Notes: generated by a model from the sequence alone, not told the origin. DNA of 64,000 bases from Phytophthora sp. 'mugwort' (GCA_033558025.1 JAUCEF010000014.1:1550001-1614000), one strand, 5' to 3'. Positions 1 through 9,987 are shown, counted from the stretch's first letter. A program made the numbers and translations.

Positions 1-10
1 TTCGACGCTC

Positions 11-790
11 GTGACGCACGACGTGCCTGCCTGCAACTCCAAGAGCGTGAAGCCGCTCGTGCAAGCAGGCGAGCGCGTTATCACCGAGACCCTGCCCAAC
101 AGCGAGGGAGACGAGGACTCCCCGCATCCTCTTCTGGATACCTATCGCGAGAGCATTCGCTCCGACGGTGTTTTTCGGATGACCAACTTTACGCCGTCGG
201 AGATAGTGCGGGTGTACGGGTATGTAAGTGATTTTATGGCGTCTAGATGGAACGTAGGCGGGGGGAAGCGGACCAATCAGTCTGCCATCGACGTGTTCGT
301 CATACCACTTAGTGTCTTGAAGAACGGAAGGGATTGGACAGTGCTAGCTAGCTCCTTCGGAATTAAACCCGCTGCATTTGAGAAGATGATTGTCCACTTT
401 CTCGAGTTGCTCTCGCCTCATCTTTACTATCTCTACGTGGATCAAGCCCCGCGGATCCACACGATGAAGAAGGTGACACTGGTTGGTCACGGGTTTTGTC
501 ACTACCCTGCCGCACGATACGCAGTCGACGTAACGTTTCCGCAGTCGAACATGCCTGGCGGCTCGCAACAAGAGAGGGCGGAATTTTATATTGCAAAAGA
601 CAAGCTGCACGGCTTCAAGACAGAGCTCTCGGTAATTCCGACTGGCCTATGCATCAACTGCTTGTTTCTATGCATCAAATGCGGATTTCATTATCATGGT
701 TCGGTTGCCGACATCACTATTTTCCGAAACAACCATGCCTTCCATACTAAAGCCACTTCGGAAGAGAGCATGCTTGACGAATGGATTTAA
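11..790 (+). pseudogene. PIF/Harbinger-like DDE transposase fragment
   Basis: The 259-residue frame resembles the DDE_4 (PIF/Harbinger, HARBI1-type) transposases common in oomycetes. Visible motifs are a conserved stretch RWNVGGG (about residue 80), the first catalytic aspartate in YAVDVTF (about 172), a GGSQQERAEFY to KLHGFKTE block, and the second aspartate in HGSVADITIF (about 232). The frame stops about 20 residues later, so the C-terminal third with the last acidic residue and the VENYFGRL-like helix is missing. The same family occurs at 25600-26560 on the other strand, with matching blocks (GGTQQERAAYY, KLHGYKTE, GSQADITI). It ends inside the left arm of a foldback repeat at 778-1207, so the truncation and that repeat may share a breakpoint. 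Family assignment is from motif recognition. I infer that it is inactive. Confidence 0.7.
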
Positions 791-1207
791 GATAAGAGTG
801 TGATTCGTGTGTCCACCCGAGGGATGAACGTCACATAAAAACGACGAACGGAGGAGCGCGGTTGCGAGCGCGCGTAGCCACAGCAAACCCGCAGGGGATG
901 CCCACGAAGAAGGGCCGCGTGGTATTTGCGGAGGCGGGCCCAGCGCCGAGCTTTCCAGCGAGCCGAGCACAGTAGCGGGCCGAACATAGAATCTTTTCCT
1001 CGTAGGAGCGCAGCGACTGCCTTTGCGAAGAAAACCCAAGACCGCGATGCAATCAGTCGCTGCGCTCCTGCGGGCGCCCCGCGCGGGTTTGCTATGGCTA
1101 CACGCGCTCGCAACCGCTCTCCTCCGTCGGTCGTTTTTTATGTGATGTTCACCCCTCTATCATCAGGTGGACACGAATCACTCTCTTATCTCTTAAATCC
1201 ATTTCAT
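778..1207. repeat. Foldback (MITE-like) element with ~125-bp inverted arms
   Basis: The left arm (about 778-905) and right arm (about 1076-1207) are imperfect reverse complements. Both contain ATGGATTTAAG(AG)ATAAGAG at the outer end, then a GATTCGTGT...CCACC block, CACATAAAAA, CGGAGGAG, GCGGTTGCGAGCGCG and GCAAACCCGC at the inner end. The roughly 170-bp loop has GGCGGGCCCAGCGCCGAGC. No coding capacity is evident. A second copy of the loop and one arm lies at about 19490-19705 in the opposite orientation, so this is a dispersed repeat. The outer left arm overlaps the last codons of the transposase fragment at 11-790. Confidence 0.75.
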
Positions 1208-1799
1208 TTAAGCGTTTAAGCGAGCATCAGTCGGGAGTGTAGCACGAAATAAAAAAATGTATATCGTTTCAATGAATAATTCCGCCTAAAATTTGGGCAA
1301 AACCATTGATTTTTGACATATCGTGTGTACAAAGAGGTTTTCAATACAATCAGACATCTTAGTAAGAGGCTCTTACAATCCAATTAACCCTTTCATACCG
1401 GAGATTTGGAGCCTACAGTGAGGAAAATCGCTCGGTCTGCTTTTTAATCCGCAGTTTAATCTAAGAACCACTCTTCGTGAGCGACCGGAGCGAGCTACCA
1501 CCGACAAGCGCGCAGCCTCCTTCCCTTTTGAGACAGAACTTCAGAACTGTCTTAAAACGGACTCATAGCAGGCACCTACAAGGCTAATCAGGCGTGAAAT
1601 GCCCTTCATCCCTGACAGGGATTCTCCGCATATATTAGTAGATTGGTGCCTATCACGTTCTAGACGGTATCCGCACTATGACAGGTTCCATTGTCAATAT
1701 CCCACAGCATCCCCGTACTTGCTGTTAATCCACAACCGCGAATAAACCTATGCATGAGGTGGACAGATCAAGAGTATACAGTACTCGATATGCATACAA
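1208..1799. other. Intergenic DNA containing copy-1 3' flank homology
   Basis: No gene is recognised. From about 1440 to 1690 the sequence is a diverged version of 4230-4500, the 3' flank of aquaglyceroporin copy 2; both share GAGCGAGCTACCACCGACAA. It carries in-frame stops and indels where the copy-2 flank has a long open frame, so that frame is not conserved as coding. The rest is unremarkable. Confidence 0.6.
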
Positions 1800-2760
1800 A
1801 TCCATCTTCTTCGAGAAAACATCAAATTCTATTGCGTTGTGTACAGTCTTAGTCTGTCTATCTATCTATCGTGCTACCAGGGCCCTGACGCTTTCGCCAA
1901 AACTTACTGTTGCGGCTGCGGGTGGTGCATCTCCACCATGACGCGGTACAGACCAGCGCCAGCCACGCCGCCACACAGCGGGGCCACAATGGGGATCCAG
2001 AAGTAATGGTTGCGCAGTGTGAACACCTTGGTTCCCCAGCCGGCCAAACACGTGAAGAGGCGCGGACCAAAGTCACGAGCGGGGTTGATGGCGTAGCCCG
2101 TGTTCATGCCGAAGGCCATGCCCAGTGCCCAGATGAGCAGACAGAAGGCGAACGGAGAGCCCACGGGGCCAGCCGACTTGTTGCGCTTGTCCGTGATGGC
2201 GTACACACCCAGTACCAGCATGGCCGTGCCGATGAACTCCGTGTAGAAGGCCGTGTAGTTGGAGATGTTGTCGCTCGGGTATGTGGCCCAGCTGCCCTGT
2301 GTCGTCTCGCGCTCCGGGTCCACCACGTTCAGGTTCTGGTACTGCATGACGTAGATGATGAAGGCGCCACAGAATGCGCCCAGCAGCTGAGACACCATGT
2401 AGCCCGGTGCCTTCCACCACGGCAGGCGGCCGTAAACGCAGTGCGCCAGCGTCACGGCCGTGTTGAGGTGCGCGCCGCTCACGCCCTCTGAGCAGTACAC
2501 ACCGATGAGCACGGCCACGCCCCAGCACATGTTGATGCTGAGCCACGTGCCGTTCTTATCTCCAGAGTTCACGACCTGGTTGTTCACACCCATGCCGAAC
2601 ACGATCATGACGAAGGTGCCGAGGAACTCGGCCAGGCACTCGCGCTTATGCATGCTCTGTACGGCGTAGCGCGAGACGGCTTTGCCCTGCGATGCAGACC
2701 CAGCCTTGGGCGTCTGAGGCGCGTCGACGAAACCCGTCTCGACCTTGTCGACCAGCTCGT
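1800..2760 (-). repeat. Near-identical tandem segment (partner 4609-5569)
   Basis: The segment holding the body and proximal 3' flank of copy 1 matches copy 2 at a constant offset of 2,809 bp with very few differences. It includes the 3' tetranucleotide run (CTAT)n at about 1857-1868. Outside the segment the two flanks are only distantly similar, for example 1700-1795 against 4510-4605, and upstream of each ATG. The sharp edges suggest a conversion tract rather than one recent tandem duplication of the whole unit. Confidence 0.7.
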
Positions 2761-2800
2761 TGTAGGAGACGGGAATGGCGGTGTCTTGATTGGAAGCCAT
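1904..2800 (-). CDS. Aquaglyceroporin copy 1 (MIP family, NTA/NPARD)
   Basis: This 298-residue, intronless major intrinsic protein is a six-helix membrane channel expected to pass glycerol, water or other small neutral solutes. The start is the ATG at 2798-2800, about 110 nt below an oomycete initiator. A cytoplasmic tail of about 50 residues carries DKVETGFVDAPQTPKA. Helix 1 starts at ECLAEFLGTF (about 54). Half-helix B reads SGAHLNTAVTL, with NTA in place of NPA at residues 113-115. Half-helix E reads GYAINPARDFGPR, with intact NPA at 239-241, then Arg242 and the glycerol-channel Asp243. It differs from copies 2 and 4 only in the tail, as MASN for MASK and SYNEL for SYDEL. Its 5' flank resembles that of copy 5, not copy 2, although copy 2 is its tandem neighbour. 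Family assignment is very secure; the substrate is inferred. Confidence 0.95.
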   Translation of the reverse strand: MASNQDTAIPVSYNELVDKVETGFVDAPQTPKAGSASQGKAVSRYAVQSMHKRECLAEFLGTFVMIVFGMGVNNQVVNSGDKNGTWLSINMCWGVAVLIGVYCSEGVSGAHLNTAVTLAHCVYGRLPWWKAPGYMVSQLLGAFCGAFIIYVMQYQNLNVVDPERETTQGSWATYPSDNISNYTAFYTEFIGTAMLVLGVYAITDKRNKSAGPVGSPFAFCLLIWALGMAFGMNTGYAINPARDFGPRLFTCLAGWGTKVFTLRNHYFWIPIVAPLCGGVAGAGLYRVMVEMHHPQPQQ

Positions 2801-2912
2801 CGCTATGAAGTGAAGTGGGATATGTGCAGAAGTGTAAAATGCGCGAGATACTGGTCACTACACTACTACTAGCAGTGATGTAGACCAGTGGTTGACTTGA
2901 CCAGTCGACGGT

Positions 2913-2926
2913 GAAATGCAGAATGA
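2913..2926 (-). promoter_or_regulatory. Oomycete initiator of copy 1
   Basis: On the minus strand the sequence reads TCATTCTGCATTTC followed by ACCGTC. This matches the oomycete Inr (YCAYTYY) with its flanking promoter element. It lies about 113 nt upstream of the ATG. The same string occurs upstream of copies 2, 4, 5, 6 and 7. Confidence 0.75.
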
Positions 2927-3720
2927 GACTGGAGCTGTGGCAGACTGCTCTTGGACGTTCGGAGGCGAAAGACTCGCCAGGTGCTCTCTCTCATCCCTGA
3001 TGCGGGTGTATGTGCAAGCAAAGCTGCCGTTCGGAGATTAATTCCAGTCCGATTAAGCGTGGGGTTGAATGCCACTGCATGCGCGTGTGCTTGTGCGCGT
3101 GTCTACCCTGCTCTCTGGATACCTTTGTTATCGCTCTGCGTTCGTATTGGTTTGTTTGGTTAGCCCAGCCTGCTCACAATCCCTCTCGTTAAATCGAGCC
3201 GAGCTAGTGTCAAGCCGTCAATTTGTTAACTTACACCCGGCTTTGTCTCCGGAGCGCGTACGGCGTTTCAGCGATGTCTTTGCTGCGAGCTGTAGTCCAG
3301 TCAGTCTACCGTCACGTGGCTAGGCTGTACATGTATTAATACATGTCTGTAAATGTAACCAAAGCTCGCTGACATTTGTGTCAAGTGGCCAGCGGGACGA
3401 CAAGAAAGCCAATGTCGTCTGTTTAATCACCTGTAGTAGATATAGCGCAATGTCCGTTGTAGCTGCCGTTCACCATGCCAGTGATGACAGCGGAGCAACT
3501 ATTTTTTCGAGCTGGGCACCTGCGGAATCAACGCCTTACGGCTGCGAACCAAGACGCTAGGAGAAAGGATGCACAGTTTGTGACTGTATTCGTTTTAACG
3601 CTTAAGCAAAAATCTGGAGTAAGTCCGTTTTCGCCAGTCGGACCACCGTTCGGACACCGTGTGGTTAAAAACAAAAATTGTTGCGAGGACTGCTTTTCAC
3701 GCGCGCGCTTCATTCAGTGG
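2927..3720. other. Upstream region of copy 1 (promoter class A)
   Basis: No gene is recognised. From about 2927 to 3115 the sequence is a diverged homologue of 19132-19315, upstream of copy 5. Shared landmarks are GGCAGACTG, a CATCCCxGxTGCGGGTG block, GCAAAGCTGC and GATTAAGCGTGG(G)GTTGA. Copies 1 and 5 therefore share a promoter lineage distinct from that of copies 2, 4 and 7. Confidence 0.6.
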
Positions 3721-4712
3721 CTGAAAAGCCTGGGACCAAGGTTTTCGGACGTCCTGTCGCCTAGAAGACCGGTCGCGCTTTCACTGACACCGCGCTCTAT
3801 CGTTGACCGACCAGCTCATTTCAGTACAATGCTCGGCGTGTCGGGTCAAATAAACAGTTCGAGTTTGTTCATACGTCTAGGGGAGATCAAAACGACCACC
3901 GGAATGACCCCGAAATGGTATAGGGACCAAATCCGTCTCAAACCGAAAGGAAGCGAATTCTGTCCGGCTCGCGTGGTCCGTGTCAATGCAGCAGCCCGTC
4001 GTGGGGTCGAGTCGCGATCGAAATCGCCGATAAGCAGCGATATATTGGGTGGCCGTCCTGAGCGAGCGAACGGACGGTCAACCACCGTGTCCGTGTTTGA
4101 CACCCTTAGCAAGCAAAGAGCAACGGATACGTACTGGCGGCTGCTTGGCCGTGTTGGCCTAATGATCGCCTCTTACCCACCAACTAACGAGCCTATCGTG
4201 AGTAAATCGCTCGGCATGAACCCGGCTTTTAATCCGCGGTTTAATCTATGGACCACTCCTCGTCAGCGACCGCACGATCACGAGCGAGCTACCACCGACA
4301 AGCGCGCAGCCTCCTTCCCTTTGGAGACAGAACTCCAGAACACGGACTCGCCTAACTGGATAGCAGGCGCTTTTTACGATCCCGCTCAGGGTGAAGTGCG
4401 CTTCATCCGCGATGGGATTCTCAGAAATATATTAGTAGATTGGTGCCTATCACGTTGTAGACGGTATCCTCGCTAGGGTGACAGGTTCCTTTGTCAATAT
4501 CCCCGTCAACCCACCTTGGTTGGTGCGATGCCAACCGCTCCTCCGTAACATCATGCGTGGGACACAAATTCAACAAGCTCAGTACCTTTTCATCGGGCAA
4601 AACAAACAATCCATCTTCTTCAAGAAAACATCAAATTCTATTGCGTTGTGTACAGTCTTAGTCTGTCTATCTATCTATCGTGCTACCAGGGCCCTGACGC
4701 TTTCGCCAAAAC

Positions 4713-5609
4713 TTACTGTTGCGGCTGCGGGTGGTGCATCTCCACCATGACGCGGTACAGACCAGCGCCAGCCACGCCGCCACACAGCGGGGCCACAATG
4801 GGGATCCAGAAGTAATGGTTGCGCAGTGTGAACACCTTGGTTCCCCAGCCGGCCAAACACGTGAAGAGGCGCGGACCAAAGTCACGAGCGGGGTTGATGG
4901 CGTAGCCCGTGTTCATGCCGAAGGCCATGCCCAGTGCCCAGATGAGCAGACAGAAGGCGAACGGAGAGCCCACGGGGCCAGCCGACTTGTTGCGCTTGTC
5001 CGTGATGGCGTACACACCCAGTACCAGCATGGCCGTGCCGATGAACTCCGTGTAGAAGGCCGTGTAGTTGGAGATGTTGTCGCTCGGGTATGTGGCCCAG
5101 CTGCCCTGTGTCGTCTCGCGCTCCGGGTCCACCACGTTCAGGTTCTGGTACTGCATGACGTAGATGATGAAGGCGCCACAGAATGCGCCCAGCAGCTGAG
5201 ACACCATGTAGCCCGGTGCCTTCCACCACGGCAGGCGGCCGTAAACGCAGTGCGCCAGCGTCACGGCCGTGTTGAGGTGCGCGCCGCTCACGCCCTCTGA
5301 GCAGTACACACCGATGAGCACGGCCACGCCCCAGCACATGTTGATGCTGAGCCACGTGCCGTTCTTATCTCCAGAGTTCACGACCTGGTTGTTCACACCC
5401 ATGCCGAACACGATCATGACGAAGGTGCCGAGGAACTCGGCCAGGCACTCGCGCTTATGCATGCTCTGTACGGCGTAGCGCGAGACGGCTTTGCCCTGCG
5501 ATGCAGACCCAGCCTTGGGCGTCTGAGGCGCGTCGACGAAACCCGTCTCGACCTTGTCGACCAGCTCGTCGTAGGAGACGGGGATGGCGGTGTCTTGCTT
5601 GGAAGCCAT
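4713..5609 (-). CDS. Aquaglyceroporin copy 2
   Basis: This 298-residue MIP channel has the same predicted protein as copy 4 at 9988-10884, because the two sit in opposite arms of the inverted repeat. The ATG at 5607-5609 is preferred. The frame stays open for 20 more codons upstream, but the only alternative there is a GTG, and that stretch lies in the 5' leader between the initiator and the ATG. Predicted helices are at about 57-76, 88-105, 132-152, 183-203, 217-235 and 266-288. The filter positions, aligned with E. coli GlpF from memory, are Trp93, Gly227, Tyr236 and Arg242. The first pore motif is NTA (113-115) and the second is NPA (239-241). The C-terminus ends HHPQPQQ. The call is very secure; which solutes pass is unknown. 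Confidence 0.95.
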   Translation of the reverse strand: MASKQDTAIPVSYDELVDKVETGFVDAPQTPKAGSASQGKAVSRYAVQSMHKRECLAEFLGTFVMIVFGMGVNNQVVNSGDKNGTWLSINMCWGVAVLIGVYCSEGVSGAHLNTAVTLAHCVYGRLPWWKAPGYMVSQLLGAFCGAFIIYVMQYQNLNVVDPERETTQGSWATYPSDNISNYTAFYTEFIGTAMLVLGVYAITDKRNKSAGPVGSPFAFCLLIWALGMAFGMNTGYAINPARDFGPRLFTCLAGWGTKVFTLRNHYFWIPIVAPLCGGVAGAGLYRVMVEMHHPQPQQ

Positions 5610-5735
5610 GGGGATGGAGAGTTGTGGAGTGTGCTTGTGCAGAGGTGTACAGATAGAGATACAGATCACTGCACTACAACTCGTAGTGAAGTAAATCAGT
5701 AAGTCGGTTGGATGGTTGCTTGACCGGTTGACGGT

Positions 5736-5749
5736 GAAATGCAGAATGA
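5736..5749 (-). promoter_or_regulatory. Oomycete initiator of copy 2
   Basis: TCATTCTGCATTTC on the minus strand, 127 nt upstream of the ATG, followed by ACCGTCAACCGGTCAAGCAA. It is identical to the initiator of copy 4. Confidence 0.75.
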
Positions 5750-7305
5750 GGTGGAGTGCGGCCGTCGCGCTGAAAGTCTAGCGCAATTAAACGCCGAGAG
5801 ATTAATGGTTAATTATTCAGCGTTTTTTCTGCTTCGGTTTGCTTTGGTGCGTGTCTTTATGAGGTTAGAGATGGGGCGTTAATAATCCAGCACGAGCCAA
5901 ACGCTATGGCTCGGAGCCGAGCTGGGTGGCTCGTGGTTCGGTGAATGTGACAGGTTCTGATTTCACACGAATGTGACAGGGCCGGCAGTTACCGAACGTG
6001 TGTACAGTACTAGCCGACATCCCGTTTCAGTACCTGAGCCCAGAGCAGCAGATGCCAGCGCGTTCAATTCTCACGCTAATTTACAAGCTGACTCAACGTT
6101 ACGCTAGATCAACCTGCCGTAATAACGCTCGTACGAACAAAGCGAGGTTGTTCACAACTCGCGTTTCGTTCTGGTGGGCAGTGTGTCATTCCGATTTTTT
6201 GTAAAGAATCGGCGCGCGCAGATTAATTTTCAGGTCCAACTGCCGCCACCGATCGGGCCGCTACTACCACCGAAAAGTGTACCGAGGTATCAGGACCGTC
6301 ACGTTTTGTCGCGGCGACCGTGTCGCTGCAGCGGAATCTGGATGCGACGAGCGCAGCCGAAGCATCATCCGAGTGGAATCTGGAGTGCTTCAGTTTCTGC
6401 CTCAGCTTTTCTGAGCCCTGTCGCGTCTATAGCAGAGGGTGGTTTAACTTGACTCGAGTCTCGAGTCTGAAACGCAGCACGCGCTAACCCCATGTTGAAG
6501 AAGTGAAGTTGATCTGGCGAGGGATGGAGCCCTGAGCGATTCGAGCGAGAAGCCACCCAGAGAGTCGAGTCGGACAGATCATTCAAGAGAATAGTGGTGC
6601 CTCGTGCGTCGCTCCGTGGTAAGTTGCAATTAAAATTTGTGTGCTATGAGCGTCTGGGTGTGGTCGGGTACGTACCAGTTGACCTCAGCGGTTCTTTGGC
6701 AGCTCCTCATTTTGCCGTTTCAGATGAGCGATACTGATCAAGGCGACCGCCAGTCTTACAGGCGCCTCGATTGCAGCTTTCAGCTTACTGTGGCAAAAAA
6801 ATACCGAAGATATAGGCATTCTCCTCCGGTTTGCATGAAAATGAGAAAGTATATTTCTCGCAAACCGGAGGAGAATGTAGTAATACCGCTGTAGTTGTGG
6901 TACTTGCATTGGAGGCGCTTATGATTGTTTGTCATTAATCGCTGATGTTAATTTTACATGTAGCGAGCGATTAACAATGAGATCTTGAAGCGCGGTATCT
7001 CCCTCTTTGCCGTGTGCACGATGCTCCCACGCACACTGCTCCGCGGTGGCACTGCACGTCATCAGTTATACTGAACCTCGCCGTCAAAATTTCGCTTTGC
7101 TGGTCTGCTTCGCTTGAAGATCGGTTACAAAGTCCCCGATGCTTTTCGAATCGCTAAGACGGTCAAAGACACGCATGCTTCAACCTCGGCAAGGCTGCGA
7201 CTGGCCATTGTCAGGATCCGCACAACTAGATACTTCGAGAACCACAGCTTGCACGTCAATACTCCTATGCTTCCCGCTGCCGACAGCACTCGCTCGGAGA
7301 TAGGT
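5750..7305. other. Copy 2 upstream region and diverged inner arm; no gene
   Basis: Up to 6080 this is the identical arm. From 6081 to about 6620 it is a diverged inverted homologue of 8690-9516, with shared blocks such as GTCTATAGCAGAGGGTG, ATCACGTTTTGTC-like and CGTGCGTCGCTCCG. From 6620 to 7305 there is no recognisable gene, but there is a strong hairpin at 6818-6876. No open frame here resembles a known protein. Confidence 0.6.
6818..6876. repeat. Perfect 17-bp inverted repeat, 25-nt loop
   Basis: The left arm ATTCTCCTCCGGTTTGC (6818-6834) pairs perfectly with GCAAACCGGAGGAGAAT (6860-6876). The loop holds a second small stem, GAGAAA with TTTCTC, so the whole can fold into a nested hairpin. 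No neighbouring coding sequence explains it. It could be the remains of a small foldback element or a structured RNA; the sequence does not decide. Confidence 0.7.
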
Positions 7306-7320
7306 GCTATTCCTCATTTT
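7306..7320 (+). promoter_or_regulatory. Oomycete initiator-like element of copy 3
   Basis: GCTATTCCTCATTTT fits the oomycete Inr consensus except at the two positions before ATT. It lies about 70 nt upstream of the ATG of copy 3. This is weaker than the TCATTCTGCATTTC initiators of the young copies. Confidence 0.5.
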
Positions 7321-7388
7321 GCCCTCTACTGGACAAGCCTCCAGACAACCACCCCACTACAAGCTTCGCTGCCAACCTTGACGTCAAC

Positions 7389-8327
7389 ATGGCTCCCATC
7401 CCGTCCAACCAGACCGCCGGTGTGTCGCCCGCCTATCTCCAGGGTGTCGACGATATGGTCGACAAGGTCGAGAGTGGCTACGCCGGTATGCCCCTGACCC
7501 CCAAAGTCACTACTACCCCTCCTCACCCGACCGAGGGCAAGCCGCAGGGCCTCGAGCGCTTCGCCGTCGAGAGCGTGCACATGCGCGAGTGCTTTGCCGA
7601 GTTCCTCGGCACCTTCGTCATGATCTTGTTCGGCATGGGCGTGAACAACCAGGTAACCAACTCACAGGACGCCAACGGCACGTGGCTCAGCATCAACATG
7701 TGTTGGGGCATCGGCGTCATGATCGGCGTGTACTGTTCCGAAGGCATCAGCGGCGCCAACCTAAACACGGCCGTGACGCTGGCCCACTGCGTTTACGGCC
7801 GCTTGCCGTGGTGGAAGGCGCCGGGCTACATGATCTCTCAACTGCTGGGCGCTTTCTGCGGAGCATTCTGTATCTGGGTTATGCAGTGGCAGAACCTCAA
7901 CGAAATCGACCCGAACCGTGAGACCACACAGAGCAGCTTCGCCACGTATCCGCGAGACAACATCTCTAACTGCACGGCCTTCTACACGGAGTTTATCGGC
8001 ACGGCAATGCTTGTGATGAGCATCTACGCCATCACGGATACGAAGAACCGCCCCGCCGGCAAGTACGGCAACGCGTTCGCCTTCGCACTCATGATCATGG
8101 CGCTGGGCATGGCCTTTGGTATGAACACGGGCTATGCCGTGAACCCGGCGCGTGATCTCGGCCCGCGTATCTTCACGGCCATCGCTGGCTGGGGATCCAA
8201 GGTCTTCACACTTCGCAACTATTACTTCTGGGTCCCGCTGGTGGCCGACTCTCTTGGAGGCGTGTGCGGTGCGGGTCTGTACCGCATCTTGGTGGAGATC
8301 CACCACCCTCGGGGTCCGCTGCTGTGA
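7389..8327 (+). CDS. Aquaglyceroporin copy 3 (diverged paralogue)
   Basis: This intronless 312-residue MIP channel lies in the spacer of the inverted repeat. The start ATG at 7389-7391 opens MAPIPSNQT, much like copy 9 (MAPFPSNQT), which supports the choice. The tail holds DKVESGYAGMPLTPKV. Helix 1 follows RECFAEFLGTF. Half-helix B reads SGANLNTAVTL: the first NPA is NTA (126-128) and the nearly invariant His two residues earlier is Asn124, a change seen in no other copy here. Half-helix E reads GYAVNPARDLGPR. Loop C has DPNRETTQSSFATYPRD. It is closest to copy 8, with ITDTKNRPAGKYGNAFAFAL in both. It is more diverged from copies 2 and 4 than those are from each other. Function follows the family; substrate unknown. 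Confidence 0.94.
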   Translation: MAPIPSNQTAGVSPAYLQGVDDMVDKVESGYAGMPLTPKVTTTPPHPTEGKPQGLERFAVESVHMRECFAEFLGTFVMILFGMGVNNQVTNSQDANGTWLSINMCWGIGVMIGVYCSEGISGANLNTAVTLAHCVYGRLPWWKAPGYMISQLLGAFCGAFCIWVMQWQNLNEIDPNRETTQSSFATYPRDNISNCTAFYTEFIGTAMLVMSIYAITDTKNRPAGKYGNAFAFALMIMALGMAFGMNTGYAVNPARDLGPRIFTAIAGWGSKVFTLRNYYFWVPLVADSLGGVCGAGLYRILVEIHHPRGPLL

Positions 8328-9516
8328 GAGTGCCGGCCTACCATGTGAAGATACAGAAAGTACGCAAAGCCATACCGAGTCAGTGCCACCTACATCATAG
8401 GAGCAGACACACAGTGCTTCGCTACTTTATAGATTGTAACCAGTGCAATACATGTGATATTTGGGGTTTCACCATCGTCCCCTGTAGCGTTTGTACTTCA
8501 TCGTATCAATTGACATTGCATCTATCTCGCTTTCTGTTTAAGGTTGCCACTCTGTTTCCTACTAACTAGTTACTGGGTGGCAGTGATAGACAGGGTAAGC
8601 GGTCTGAGCAGCGTATCGTGACTGCATCTGAGCAGACGTACAGCGGCGGCAGTTCCATTGGAAAATGATCTTGACCACCAGATTGCAGATGATTGATACT
8701 CGTGATGTGCAGACTGAGGCGGAGCGACGCACGAACACCGCGATTCTCTTGTCTGCAATGATCTGGCCGACTCGAATTGCTGGGGCTTCTCCCGCATCGC
8801 TGAGGTCTGCTCCTCGCCGATCAACTTCACCTCAACGTGGAGTTAGCGCAAAACAGGGCTACGATTCAGACTGAGGCTCGAGTCGTGTTAAATCACCCTC
8901 TGCTATAGACGCGGCGCAAAGATCGCAAACTGAGGCAGAAAAAAACTGAAGCGGCCCATCCAGATCCCACTCTCGATGATGCTTCAGTCGCGCTTCGTCA
9001 CATCCACCACTCACACCTTTCCGCTACAGAGACACGGACGCTGCTGACAAAACGTGATGGTACTGTACTGATTCCGGGCGAGTTGCTTGCCAGTCGTTAA
9101 GCTAAGCAGTCGATGCTAAGTCGCCGACGGGTCGTGTCATGTGGGAAGACCGCCCGCGCTGCTTTCATAGTCATATGCGCAGGCGTGGGCCCCTTCAAGT
9201 CCGCGTCGTCGCTTAGCACAGGGGGAGACTTTTCGGTGGTTGAGGCGGTCCGATCCGCGGCGGCAGTTGGACGGTGCCCATGCTGGTTTTTAATCTGCGC
9301 GCACCATTTGCAGGTTGCTTGTTAGTTATCCGACTGCTTTTCATCGTTTGAGGCTCCGTGACGCAAGCCGCTTAACGAAAAGCCGGGAATAACATTCCAC
9401 CAGAACGAAACGGGCGTGAACCAAGATCGTTCTATTCGTACGCGCGTTACTACAGTTGCGCACTCGCTCTTACTCCTGTGACTCCAGCGGTAACGCTTTC
9501 CGGCGAGTGCTTTCGT
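8328..9516. other. Region between copy 3 and right arm; no gene
   Basis: From about 8690 to 9516 this is the diverged inverted counterpart of 6081-6620. From about 9060 onward it is also a direct, diverged homologue of about 39330-39720, upstream of copy 7; shared blocks are TTGCCAGTCGTTAAGCTA and CATCGTTTGAGGCTCCGTGA. It is therefore ancestral upstream DNA of the class-B aquaglyceroporins. No open frame resembles a known protein. Confidence 0.6.
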
Positions 9517-9847
9517 ATTAGCGTGAGAATTGAACGCGCTGGCATCTGCTGCTCTGGGCTCAGGTACTGAAACGGGATGTCGGCTAGTACTGTACACACG
9601 TTCGGTAACTGCCGGCCCTGTCACATTCGTGTGAAATCAGAACCTGTCACATTCACCGAACCACGAGCCACCCAGCTCGGCTCCGAGCCATAGCGTTTGG
9701 CTCGTGCTGGATTATTAACGCCCCATCTCTAACCTCATAAAGACACGCACCAAAGCAAACCGAAGCAGAAAAAACGCTGAATAATTAACCATTAATCTCT
9801 CGGCGTTTAATTGCGCTAGACTTTCAGCGCGACGGCCGCACTCCACC

Positions 9848-9861
9848 TCATTCTGCATTTC
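9848..9861 (+). promoter_or_regulatory. Oomycete initiator of copy 4
   Basis: TCATTCTGCATTTC followed by ACCGTCAACCGGTC, 127 nt upstream of the ATG of copy 4. It is identical to the element of copy 2 and has a close match at copy 7. Confidence 0.75.
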
Positions 9862-9987
9862 ACCGTCAACCGGTCAAGCAACCATCCAACCGACTTACTG
9901 ATTTACTTCACTACGAGTTGTAGTGCAGTGATCTGTATCTCTATCTGTACACCTCTGCACAAGCACACTCCACAACTCTCCATCCCC

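Larger units (their letters stand above)
3798..6080 (+). repeat. Left arm of large inverted repeat (2,283 bp)
   Basis: This arm is the reverse complement of 9517-11799. Paired coordinates sum to 15,597 throughout, which means no net insertion or deletion, and no mismatch was found in the stretches compared. It contains all of copy 2, its promoter and its 3' flank. Beyond both ends homology continues but is much weaker: outward to about 3720, where an 8-bp indel region interrupts it, and inward to about 6620, pairing with 8690-9516. Confidence 0.85.

Noticed and set aside
3475..4476. 333-codon open frame (and its shorter mirror at 11121-11768) in the 3' flank of copies 2 and 4
   Set aside because: The homologous flank of copy 1 (1440-1690) has stops and indels in this frame, there is no initiator element and no domain. 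The mirror frame exists only because the arms are identical.
4713..5669. 20-codon N-terminal extension of copies 2 and 4
   Set aside because: It begins with GTG, not ATG, lies in the leader between initiator and ATG, and is not conserved in copies 1, 5 or 7.
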